NCBI GenBank assembly: GCA_018296165.2
Contig: JACKQL020000031.1
Span: forward strand, 124,001-188,000
DNA length: 64,000 bases
Reading direction: 5' to 3'
Source: Termitomyces sp. T153
Taxonomy: Eukaryota; Basidiomycota; Agaricomycetes; Agaricales; Lyophyllaceae
Both the position numbers and the translations under genes were made by a program. Shown piece after piece: positions 1 to 9,981 of this stretch (position 1 is its first letter; the number at the start of each line of letters is the position of its first letter). A model generated the notes under the pieces. The model saw only the letters and a list, made by a program, of their open reading frames with translations. It ran no database searches and was not told the origin of the DNA.

Positions 1-226
1 ACTTTCACGGAATGACACCAGAGGAAGCCGTCCTCATCAAATGGTGAGTAAAGATCTTCAATGACCATGATGTGTCGATCAACATCATTTGCTTAGTTTT
101 GACTCGATTCAAGACGGAAGTGTCGCCCTCTTTGCCCCGCATACGGGGTTTGAGGATCTCACGACTCCTGAAGGAACGCCTTTGCGAGAGTCTATTGAAC
201 TAAGAGCATTGGTTTTTTATGATTGA
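1..226 (+). CDS. 3' end of an AsaB-type hydroxylase/desaturase gene (copy A, partial)
   Basis: Only the last two exons lie in the window. Exon 1-43 ends at a GTGAGT donor, a 53-base intron (44-96) ends in TTAG, and exon 97-226 ends in TGA. The translation gives the family's C-terminal blocks: GMTPEEAVLIK, then SIQDGSVALFAPHTGF, then ESIELRALVFYD just before the stop. The family is named after AsaB of aspergillic acid synthesis and is regarded as oxidoreductases of fungal secondary metabolism. The histidine of APHTGF may be the distal iron ligand (inference). The stretch matches positions 55112-55337 of copy B with about four differences, one of which changes a Pro to Leu. No break is visible in this part. 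The rest of the gene lies to the left of the window, so whether this copy is intact cannot be judged. Confidence 0.75.
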
Positions 227-649
227 CATGAATCATTGTAATGACAGAGCATGATGTTCCCGTCTGAAGATTTGTTAAAGTTGTATATCGAGACATATTT
301 CTTTCTCTGCTTTCATTCCGGATGCATCTCGACAACAGTCACGAAACCGGGCTATCTATTCATCATCCTATGCTCTGGGTTGATGCACCCGAACTACACA
401 TTTGTAAGTGTCAAATCTCTTCCTTCCGCATGTGTTTCTAATAGGATGTTGAATATAACCACCAGAGGCTGGCAGGGTAATATATTACCCACCTGTCATC
501 ACAAGCAAAGCGTAATATATTGATGCTTGTAATTACAAGACCGCCCTTATATGAAAGTCTTGTAACGTCACATGATGTCAACAGCACCAAATGTTGAACC
601 GGACAAAAAAACAACCAAAGGGAATAGAACCATTGAACTAACAGACTGT
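227..649. other. 3' flank of copy A, then unassigned sequence up to gypsy-A
   Basis: Similarity to the flank of copy B (55338 onward) continues to about 455 with small indels, then stops. From about 455 to 649 I recognise no gene. The stretch contains a 14-base palindrome at about 525-538 (CTTGTAATTACAAG) and AATATATT runs that recur loosely at 19325-19370, perhaps the trace of a small palindromic element. CpG is still present, unlike in the transposons that follow. Confidence 0.4.
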
Positions 650-1532
650 TATTACGACGGCACTTACCTTCTACCAAGAAGGAAAGGCCGAAAATACAGA
701 GAAAAAGTATTTACCTTAATACATACACAATTGTGCTGAAAACTGTAAGCATAATCAAGCCCAAAACTGTAGGCCAAAAGGAAGTACTTACCGTAGTTCG
801 AATATCAACAAAATCCCCAATGCACAGATGCCAGCAGCACAAGCAAAGAAGAAAGCAATGAGGCCTTGACACGCCAATGATCGAAATCGATCATTGCTGA
901 CAGCCGAGGTTCGCTTGATGGGTGGCAGTGTCAGCTTGGGCCAGTTACTGCTTAACCACTGGTCGCACCGCCCTTCCTGCTTGACAAAATCCCCTACCTC
1001 CCTCGAACTTGCACGTGAACGACCGTGTTGATGGATTCTACAGGAGAGGAGGAGGTTAGTGAAGAAACAGGGAAGGATGAAAGATGGAAAACAAGTGAGG
1101 GAATGGGGGCTGCATTGGTGCCAAGCGCATAGAACCTAGAAAATTGTCGGCGTCGGGCACTGAACAGCTGGAATGATGACAGAGACATGCATGGGGCACC
1201 ATGGTCTGTGCGTGCGAGGGCAGTATAAAGGGGAGGGGGGATTTCGAGGTTGATAAGCAACATTCGGCATGCAACTTGGAGTCCCCAGGAAGTGGATTAC
1301 CAAGGTCTACAACATGAATTAAGCTTCAATAAAGGTTTTACTTGATACTTGAACCTTGTATTTGTTTGAACTTCAGTTTCAACTTATACTTAAATCAATC
1401 TCAATCAAATTACTTTCAATTATAAAAGTGGTGTGAATTTGAGTGTACTATGAGCCCTCAAACTTGCTGATTTGTGGTTGTTTGGTTCAGTCTCTAAAGA
1501 CAAATGAAACCAAATACTGCAATTTTGCATCA
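650..1532 (+). repeat. gypsy-A 5' LTR (CpG-rich copy)
   Basis: About 883 bases, repeated at 18108-18988. It contains a TATA box (TATAAAG at about 1224), an AATAAA signal at about 1329 and ends in GCATCA. Read by eye it keeps about 24 CpG sites, while the partner LTR keeps none that I can see. The sequence after 1532 (CTAGAGCCCACCGC) is the place for a primer-binding site, but I cannot assign the tRNA. Confidence 0.85.
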
Positions 1533-1868
1533 TCTAGAGCCCACCGCAAGGGCTTTAATTACATGTTTAATACACACTTTTGGGTCTCCTTTCTTGGAGT
1601 CCATTTCAAAGACTATATCATTGGTTTTGCTCCACCAGGCTCTTGGCCAGGTTCACCTAAGGTTATTACACCAAAGGTTAAAAACTTGAGAGTTTCTCCA
1701 GCAAGGAAACAAAACACTCATGCTAATAGCAAGGGTGCAGAGTCTCATTTGCCTGATCCAGAAGCTCTACTACAAAAACAAAAGTTTCGTCTTCAGAAGG
1801 TGGAACAACATTCACAACCTTCAAACCAAAGCCCTATATCAGCACCTACTTTACCTGTTGTCACCAAA

Positions 1869-2954
1869 ATGAGTGAAACTGTGAAGCAAAAGATGCCACT
1901 GTCTACAAGCAGTCATGCTCCAAAATTTGTGCATACACAGCCAAGTGAAGTCTTGTGCTTCCTGCAGAAAATGGAGACTCTGTTTGAACATGCTGGGATC
2001 ACCTCTGCTAAAGAAAATAAAAAGAGGATTGTGGAGTATGTGGATGCAGTTACAGAAAAAGAGTGGAGGGGTTTTGATTCCTTTGAAGATGGCAAGTCTT
2101 GGGATGACTTTGTTAAAGAAATCAAGGATCTATACCCTGAAGCTGTAGACAATGTTGGGCAGGTTTCCTATCTTGATAGAATTTGCAGGGAACATGCATG
2201 ACTAAGTCAAAGCAATGTGGCTGAAATTCACTCCCTTATCAGATAGTTCAAAGGAGAGGCAAAATTGCTGTCTAAGGTGCTCCATAATAGTACCCTAGTA
2301 ACCAAATTCATGCAGTGCTTTACCCCTACTTTTGCAGATGTCATTGAGGACAAACTTCTAAGCAAGTATGGCCATTTCAAAGATGCTGCTAGGAACAGAC
2401 ATGAGGATGACCAATATGACCTCTCTGAAGTAATAGCAGTAGTGACAGCCCTAGTAGGCAGAAAGTCTTTGCATTCAAACAGAATAATTAGTGGGGACAC
2501 AGAGACTGTGGGTACAAAAGAAAGGATTAAAGAAGAGGAATCAGAGGAAAAATTGGCCCACCTTCAAGATTCTATCTTGGCAATTGGTAAACAAGTCCAG
2601 GCAGTACAATCAGGACAGGCAGAGTTGAAAACAGCCTTTCTAACTGCAAGGAATAATGTTAGAGTAGATGGGGCAGCTCCTGCTCTCCATTCCACTCTTG
2701 CTACATCCACTACAGGAGCAAACTGCTTTTACTGTTGGAAACCAGGACATAGAATTGCTGAGTGTGAACACTTGAAGTCACATATCCTAAAGGGATGGGT
2801 CATATTAATAGAAGGGAGGCCTCATCTGCCTAACAGGATGCCTGTGCCCAGAGACCCTTCCAACAAGTCTCCCTGTGAAAGAATCAATGCTCTCAATGAC
2901 CAAGCCATGAACTTGCTTTTTAGTTGGACAGAGGAAGAGCCTGCAGACAATTAA
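1869..2954 (+). pseudogene. gag: gypsy-A gag (capsid and nucleocapsid), broken
   Basis: The likely start is the ATG at 1869 (MSETVKQKMPLS). It is followed by a helical capsid-like region (VLCFLQKMETLFEHAG ... EWRGFDSFEDGKSWDDFVKEI). The frame is cut by a stop at about 2201 and resumes in the same frame from 2265. A single CCHC zinc knuckle, CFYCWKPGHRIAEC, lies at about 2730-2771 and marks the nucleocapsid part that binds RNA. The frame runs to 2954, then continues loosely (2970-3215) as a linker towards the protease. The product would package the element's RNA into cytoplasmic particles. With internal stops it cannot be made intact. Confidence 0.8.
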
Positions 2955-3177
2955 GTCTTTTCTATTTATGTGAAAGCAGCTTGTGATACCAGGGATGACT
3001 TGTTAGAAAAGATCAGTCAAAATGAGTCAGACAGACTGGCCAAGGTAAAGAGGAGCCTAGCAAAAATGGGAGAGTTGATGTCAGTGTTGATAAACACTAG
3101 GAAAACACCAGAAACACAGCAAACCCAACTGAAGGGCAGCAGCCCAGCTCTAAGGATTTTTAGAGGGCTCAAGGAAG

Positions 3178-4149
3178 GTGCCAGGAAGAGAGACCACTTT
3201 ACTAAGGGTACCTAAGGCACCTGAGAGACCAGCTGAAAACTCTTGGAGAACAAAATCAACTCTGCCAGTACAGAATAATGTTGAACCAAAACTTGGCTTA
3301 CCTTTTGAAAAGGTACCAGCCCTCAATAGGGACAGGAGAGATCCAGTGCAGGCCACCAAAAAAGACCTCCCCCTTGGGAATAGAAAAGAAATAGAAAAAG
3401 CAAGAGATAAAATATGGAGGACTGCTGTTCCACTAACAGCTGGGGAATTATGGGAGGTGGCACCTGACCTGAGAAATGCAATGGTACACAAGTTAACTAA
3501 CAAGCAGACCCCAGGTTCTAAGCTTGCCAACTTTGGAGTACCTAGGGTAGCTGTTCAGGAACAGGTAGTCATGACAGAGGAGGAACCAAGTTGTGTCAAT
3601 ATTAATGACTTGCCAATGGCAACTTATTTCATTGCTGATGGAACTCAACTAGGGTTGCCCCCAGGGGCAGTGGTGCATGAGGATTGTGTTGCTACCTACC
3701 TGGAAAGTATTCCTCCAGATAAGAAGCCAGTTGTAGTCTATGTAGCCAGAGATCTACAAGTTCTAAGATCATTGAACCCTGTGGTTAAACACAAAGGAAG
3801 GGTGGAGACAATCTTAGATAGTGGATCTCAAATAGTATGCATGGCTTTAGCTGAAGCTTTGAGAGTAGGTTTGACTTGGGATCCTGATATAAAGCTGCAC
3901 ATGGAGAGTGCAAATAAACAAGTAAATGGGTCAGTGGGTTTGGCCCATAATGTACCTTTCACCTTTGCAGAAGGATTTACTGTGTATCTGCAAGTCCATA
4001 TATTTGAGAAGCCTGCTTACACTGTACTGCTGGGCAGACCATTTGATATCTTGACAGAAAGCAATATCCAGAATCTGCAGGATGGTAGTGCTATCATTAC
4101 CATTAGGGATCCAAATACTGGGAGAAGAGAAGAGGAGGCAAAATTTTAA
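3178..4149 (+). pseudogene. gypsy-A retroviral-type aspartic protease region
   Basis: An open stretch of about 323 codons ending at 4149. The protease core lies near its C-terminal half: VETILDSGSQIVCM, with the catalytic D-S-G triad at about 3816-3824, followed by a beta-rich region ending in TVLLGRPFDILTES, the usual ILGRPF-type motif of this family. The N-terminal half is Lys/Pro-rich linker. The frame differs from that of gag, which may reflect either programmed frameshifting or decay. I cannot tell which. The segment 4188-4658 that follows continues the linker towards the reverse transcriptase. Confidence 0.75.
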
Positions 4150-4688
4150 GTCTTGAGGATCTGGTCAATGATCAGGGAGAGATAACAGTGAGTTTTGAAG
4201 AGACAGAGAGTGGGGAAATAGTGCTTACTAGTTACACTGTTCAAAACAGTGGATTTAGTAAGCCTGAGTTAAGGAATGCATACTTGCAGGCCTTTGCTAC
4301 TAGCAAAAGATGTGAGGGCAAGGATAAGAGAACACTTTCTGCTTATTTAAATGGACAGTTGGCAGAGATTCCTAGGGAGTTGGAAGGTTTCCTGCAGCAG
4401 CAGGAGAACCTGAGGTTAGAAGCAGGTGTGGGGGAGGCAGCCCAAGTATTTGGTAAATACAAACCAGTAGCCAGAAAGGTGAAGCCAGTCTTGGGAACCT
4501 CTCCTGAGGAGTTTAGGATAGAAAGACATATTATTGGAGATCCTCTAGCAGATATGCCAAAGTTGAGTACCAACCCACCAGAGTTTACACCAACTGGTAG
4601 ATACACTGCAGAGAGTAAGGAAATCATTGATCAGGCTCATAATGATGATTTTCTATAGCTAGAAGAGAAGAAGTTAGTACATCATTCA

Positions 4689-6005
4689 ATGATGTTGCAG
4701 AATGAGGCTTTTGCATGGGATGATTTACAAAGAGGAAGACTTAAAGAAGAGTATTTTCTGCCAGTGGTCATGCCTGTAATTTCACACACACCATGGGTAT
4801 TAAAGAATATTCCAATTGCTCCAGGACTCCATGATAAAATCTGTAAAATGATAAAGCAGAAAACTGAAGCAGGGGTCTATGAGCCATCAAATTCTTCATA
4901 TTGTTCTCAATGGTTCATGGTGCTTAAGAAAGATGGAGAAAGTCTTTGCATAGTACACAGTCTAGAACCTTTGAACAAGGTGACAATTGCCCACTCAGGT
5001 TTGCTACCAGCAACTGAGGAGTTGGCTAGTCATTTTGCTGGTCATGCTTGTGGTGGGATCTTTGATCTCTATGTTGGATATGATGAGAGGGTTCTGGATG
5101 TAAAATATAGAGATTATACTACATTCCAAACTTCTTTTGGTGCTTTAAGATTGGTCATACTCCCTATGGAATGGACTAACTCTGTACCTATCTTTCATAA
5201 TGATATTACTTTCATTCTGAAGGATGAGATTCCCCATGTTTCTTGGCCATATATTGATGATGTGCCAATTAGGAGACTCCTCACTCAATATGAGTTGCCA
5301 GATGGTGGATATGAAGTGATACCTGAAAATCCTGGTATTAGAAGATTTGTATGGGAACATATGCAGAATGTCAATTGTGTACTCCAACAAATCAAATATG
5401 CAGGAGGTACCTTTTCAGGAAAGAAGTCAGTAGTTTGTGCAGATGAGATAGTGGTAGTTGGTCATAGGTGTTCTTATCAAGAACAGAAACCAGAGACTAA
5501 GAGGTTGGCAATTGTGATGGGCTGAGGAGATTGTAGGGATAAGTCAGAAGTCAGATCATTTTTAGGTACTTGTGGTACTTTTAGGATGTTCATCAAAGAC
5601 TATGCTAAGATAGCAGCCCCCATTGATTGTTTAACTCAGAACAATGTGCCTTTTGTATGGGGAGAAGAGCAGTGTGCTGCCATGGCAAGGATGAAGAAGT
5701 CATTAGCTGAGAGTGCTCTCTTGAAACCTCTAGATTATGAGTCAGAAGGAGCAGTGGTGTTGTTGGTAGACACATCTTGGATGGCTATAGGATTTGGAAT
5801 TTTCCAAGAGCATCCTACCAATCCAAAATGATGCACTTGTGCCAAGTTAGGCTCAATCACTTTGAATGAGTGAGAAGTAAGGTTCTCACAACCAAAACAA
5901 GAGTTGTATGGATTAATGAGGGCATTGCAAGCTAACAAATATTGGCTGGTTGGCTGTAGAAAGTTGGTGGTAGAAACTGATGCCAAGTATTTGAAAGGAA
6001 TGTTG
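4689..6005 (+). pseudogene. gypsy-A reverse transcriptase and start of RNase H, cut by a LINE
   Basis: The frame covers the RT fingers (GVYEPSNSSYCSQWFMVLKKDG), the palm (GGIFDLYVGYDERVLD) and the active-site YIDD box at about 5250-5262, preceded by SWP. It has an in-frame stop at about 5522, continues with the thumb/connection (FIKDYAKIAAPIDCLTQ) and then RNase H (VVLLVDTSWMAIGFGIFQ) from 5586, with further stops. The RNase H coding sequence is interrupted at 6016 by the LINE and resumes at 14437 with NPGVGPN. Several changes are G-to-A or C-to-T, in keeping with deamination. Confidence 0.85.
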
Positions 6006-6082
6006 AGTAACCCAGGGGACGCTCCTTGATCTGGTACCTCCATCACCTCTTTTAGGGTCCTGGTAGTCTTAGGTTGTAGACA

Positions 6083-7990
6083 GTGTTATTTCCTACATAT
6101 TCACCAGCCAGGGGATTCCTAGACCTCCTGGACTTACTCTCTCACTCTCTCCCTTCCCCACCCCAACCCCACTCAAGTCCAGCAATGAACCCAATATTGA
6201 AACTATTGTCCAGACTATCCACTGGCAGTCCTACCCACAGTGGGACCTCAGATCACTCCCATACTCTCCCAACCCACTCTGACCTCAAAACACTGATGGC
6301 AATTGAATCTGGCCCGATTGAATTGGCCCAAGACACACACAAATGGCTGGAGACCAAAGGTTGGATACTGGCAGCTGAGCCATATGATTGCTCGAAATTA
6401 GTGAACATCCTGGTCACTGCCGCTCTTGTGCCCAAGACACCAGACCTTAAACTTGTTGCCCTAGCCACTGCCTTCCTGCTTGATGCCAACATTACAGACC
6501 ACATCTTGGACATTCTAGCCAACACAGTAGCTGGTAAGACTCTGGAATGAATAGGTAATATTGTTGAGAAGCTTAGTGCTACAGTGGACTTTCTGGTGGC
6601 CAGCAACACCAAGCATGCTGAGTCTACCTTAGCGCTCAAGGCCTCGTTGGCAATCCTGGAAGGAGTTTCCACATTGCTGGGTGCAGTGGCATCCAAGCTT
6701 GTGACCAGGCCCCTCTCCCTTCCCAACATGGGGCCCTCCTGGGCCTCAGTTGCAAAAGCTGCCTCAGGCCTCCTACCCCCATCCACTAATCCACAATCAC
6801 CCCTGACTATTGGCACGGTACAAGCTGACATGATGCAGGTCCAGCAGTGTATTCTATGTAATGCACACACTATTCTCATTCAATTCAACTCCAGCATGAG
6901 CAGTGTACTAGCAGATCTGTCAGCTACCAGAGTTGCTAGTCTCCATGACCTGCTCAACGCCTCTCTGAAGGTGGCTGAGACCAAAGCCTCAGAGTTGTGG
7001 TTGGTGGAGGAGGGTAAAGTTAGCCCTGATGCCCCAGGGACCCTCATCATCAGATTGAAACTCATTAGCTGTGGTGTGTTTCTTACCAAGTTCAATACTG
7101 CTGACTCTGCATCCAGGTTCCATCTACTTGCCTCAAACCAGGCTGTCTGCCTCTCCAAGCTATTTGGAACTTTGGTCAAGGTCATTGGCAAGGCCTACAA
7201 TGTCATCACACATTTTGTACCATGCATGGGATTTATTGACTCAGATGACCCTACTTCTCTCTGAGTTAAGGAAGTCAAGAATAGCCTGCCCCCTGACTCT
7301 ATTGCAGCTGTCATGTGGCTCAAACACCCTGACTGCCACTCCCTCAAGCAAACTGTTGCATTTCTCAAGATCACCTGCAGGGACCTGGACATGGCCAACA
7401 CAATGATCCAAGGCTAGGTTGTTGTTGGCAGTTGCCAGGTGGCTATCCACAAGGACACATGCAAGCCCATAAGATGCAACAACTGCCAGAAATACAGCCA
7501 CTTCTGCATCAACTGCAAAGAACCAGGTACATGCGCCACCAAATATACAAGCACAAGCCATGTGGTTGCATCATATAATGCACATTCCTCCAGGTGCATC
7601 AGCTGCAGTCTAGACTCTGCCCATGCAAGCTTGGATTGCAGCTGCTCTATCTTCCTCAGACACTGCATTGACTTTGATTCTTGCTTCCCTAAGAACAATA
7701 TGCCATATTTCCTAACTGACAACCCAAGGACATGGGCAACAGCCCTGCCAAAGAAGCCCACACCAACCCAGGCATCCTCAGCACTAACAGCATTGAGGGG
7801 TCCACCTCTCACCCCCCCAGTGTCATCTGCTCCTGCACTGGCTATGGCAGAACCCTTAACCAGGAAAATGCCTGCAAACAGTCAGGCCCCCAGCTGGTTG
7901 GGCAACTTTGGAGAATTTGGGTTCACCTCACAACCAGGGACTCAGAAAGAGAGACAAGTGCCAGCCATGTGTACATTCTCTAAACAATGA
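6083..7990 (+). pseudogene. LINE ORF1 (RNA-binding Gag-like protein), broken
   Basis: One reading frame runs the whole length with several internal stops (for example near 6548, 7262 and 7415). A likely start is the ATG at 6186 (MNPILKLLSRLSTG). The middle part is helical and Ala/Ser-rich (KHAESTLALKASLAIL, SWASVAKAASG). The C-terminal part is rich in Cys and His: CNNCQKYSHFCINC and CISCSLDSAHASLDC look like degenerate zinc knuckles, usual for ORF1 of Tad/I-type LINEs. The protein would bind LINE RNA. Its tail (QASSALTALRGPPLTPP) is low-complexity. It is non-functional because of the stops. Confidence 0.7.
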
Positions 7991-8124
7991 TTAGTTGCTC
8001 ATCTAAAGCCCTGAGTACCCTCTGCATCTAGTAACAAAATGTGTGCAAATTGGACACTGTTCAGGCAGCCATAATTAATGCAGCCTGCTCCAAGGACTGG
8101 GAGATGCTCACCATCTAGGAGCCC

Positions 8125-8750
8125 TGTCATGACCCATTCCATTCCCCCCTTCCCTTCACCATTATCCAACCTCAGATTCTACACAGTCCCTCTCTAGATC
8201 TCAGCCACACCCCCAGATCTTAGCCACAGTCCTGTTTCAGCCACATCCAGGTTTTAGCCACCTCTAGGACCCTGTTCCAGATCATTCCCACAGGCACAGA
8301 TCCTTTCCACAGGTTCCAGATCACTTCCACCTGTTCCAGATCACTTCCACCTGTTCCAGATCACTTCCACCTATTCCAGATCACTTCCACCTGTTCCAGA
8401 TCACTTCCACCTGTTCCAGATCACTTCCAGGATTGCTTCCCTTGTTCTAGATTGCTTTCTCATGACTTAGATCACTTCCTGCTATGACTTATATCACTTC
8501 CATCTTCTCCTTTTGGCAGTGTCCTACAGCTATATAAGGTCCCTTAGTCTGTAGCTACACCCCAGCCTTGACATTACCCGATATCTTGTTTGTGTTCTGT
8601 TGTTATCTGATCTTCTCTCCATTCATTACTCGCTCTCATTTCTTAGTTTCTTAGTTTCTTTCCCTATTTACATACTTGCTGTTGGCATCACCTCCCCAAG
8701 GTGGTTTTGGCTCCTGTAAGAGTCCCCCCTCCAGGACTGTGGTCCTGACA
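8125..8750 (+). repeat. TRIM-like element, 5' LTR with internal minisatellite
   Basis: 626 bases. Between about 8290 and 8425 it carries about six copies of a 20-base unit of the type GATCACTTCCACCTGTTCCA. A TATA box (TATATAAGG) lies at about 8531. It pairs with 9225-9976, which is about 126 bases longer because the minisatellite has more and more varied units there. Confidence 0.88.
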
Positions 8751-9224
8751 AATGTCAAGGCTCCACCACCCCCCAGGTTGTGATGGCAGCTTGTATGTCT
8801 TACCCACTCTATTTCTATCCCTCCTCCACTTTAGCCTTCATTGGGGAGTTTGAGGATGGCACCAGTAATCCCATAGAGTTGGCTCCTCCATTTCTATTCC
8901 CCCCACACCTCTATCTAGGCTCAGAGTTACTGGGGTAGCACTGGTATTTCATGGGGTTGATTTTGGATGCATTCACATGCTCCAGCACTGTTCACCCTTT
9001 GCTTCAGCCTTAGTTGGGAAGTAATAGGATGGCTCCAGTATCTGTGGAGTTGACTCTTGCACCTTCTTCACAGTGGTTATTGCAAGTACAGATTGGCACT
9101 CGCTTTGGACACCCTCCTGGTCTTTCCCCATGCTTCTTCCCTTCCCAACACTCTTCTACACTCCTCAGAATCTTAGAATCACTGCACACACATCTCGAGG
9201 GCTCGATGCTTGAAGAGGGAGTAC

Positions 9225-9976
9225 TGTCATGACCCATTCCATTCCCTCCTTCCCTTCACCATTATCCAACCTCAGATTCTACACAGTCCCTCTCTAGATC
9301 TCAGCCACACCCCCAGATCTTAGCCACAGTCCTGTTTCAGCCACATCCAGGTTTTAGCCACCTCTAGGACTGCTTTTCCTGTTCCAGATCATTCCCACAG
9401 GCACAGATCACTTCCACAGGTTCCAGATCACTTCCACCTGTCCAAGATCACTTCCACCTGTCCCAGATCACTTCCACCTGTCCAAGATCACTTCCACCTG
9501 TCCAAGATCACTTCCAGGATTGCTTCCCTTGTTCCAGATCACTTCCTCATGACTTAGATCACTTCCTGCTATGACTTAGATCACTTCCACCTGACTCAGA
9601 TTACTTCCACCTGACTTAGATCACTTCTACTTGACTTAGATCACTTCCACTTGTGCCAGATCACTCCCACCTGACTTAGATCACTCCCACCTGACTTAGA
9701 TCACTCCCACCTGACTTAGATCACTTCCATCTTCTCCTTTTGGCAGTGTCCTACAGCTATATAAGGTCCCTTAGTCTGTAGCTACACCCCAGCCTTGACA
9801 TTACCCGATATCTTGTTTGTGTTCTGTTGTTATCTGATCTTCTCTCCATTCATTACTCGCTCTCATTTCTTAGTTTCTTAGTTTCTTTCCCTATTTACAT
9901 ACTTGCTGTTGGCATCACCTCCCCAAGGTGGTTTTGGCTCCTGTAAGAGTCCCCCTCCAGGACTGTGGTCCTGACA
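9225..9976 (+). repeat. TRIM-like element, 3' LTR with expanded minisatellite
   Basis: 752 bases, the same ends as the 5' LTR. From about 9400 to 9730 it carries some fifteen or more units around GATCACTTCCAC, first with CTGTCCAA and then with CTGACTTA linkers. The second variant is nearly absent from the 5' LTR. A purine-rich GAAGAGGGAG tract directly precedes it at about 9212. Confidence 0.88.
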
Positions 9977-9981
9977 AGCCC

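Larger units (their letters stand above)
8125..9976 (+). mobile_element. Small non-autonomous LTR element (TRIM/LARD-like) inside the LINE
   Basis: Two LTRs (8125-8750 and 9225-9976) begin TGTCATGACC and end GGTCCTGACA, so the termini are inverted repeats. They are flanked by a perfect five-base target-site duplication, AGCCC, at 8120-8124 and 9977-9981. The internal part is only 474 bases and has no gag or pol. It does keep a short stretch reading EGSMLEEGVLS directly before the 3' LTR, which resembles the C-terminus of Agaricomycete Ty3 pol proteins, so the element looks like a deletion derivative of an autonomous Ty3 element (inference). The insertion splits the LINE endonuclease. Confidence 0.9.

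Noticed and set aside
640..650. A target-site duplication for gypsy-A (CAGAC or ACTG near 640-649 against CTGAG or ACTG near 18987-18993)
   Set aside because: The matches are too short and shift with the uncertain LTR end; no five-base match could be fixed.
6253..6879. Antisense open frame of 208 codons over LINE ORF1
   Set aside because: It mirrors the ORF1 reading frame and has no independent features.
8290..8425. Regularly spaced short repeats resembling a CRISPR array
   Set aside because: The units are contiguous minisatellite copies without unique spacers, lie within an LTR, and the genome is eukaryotic.
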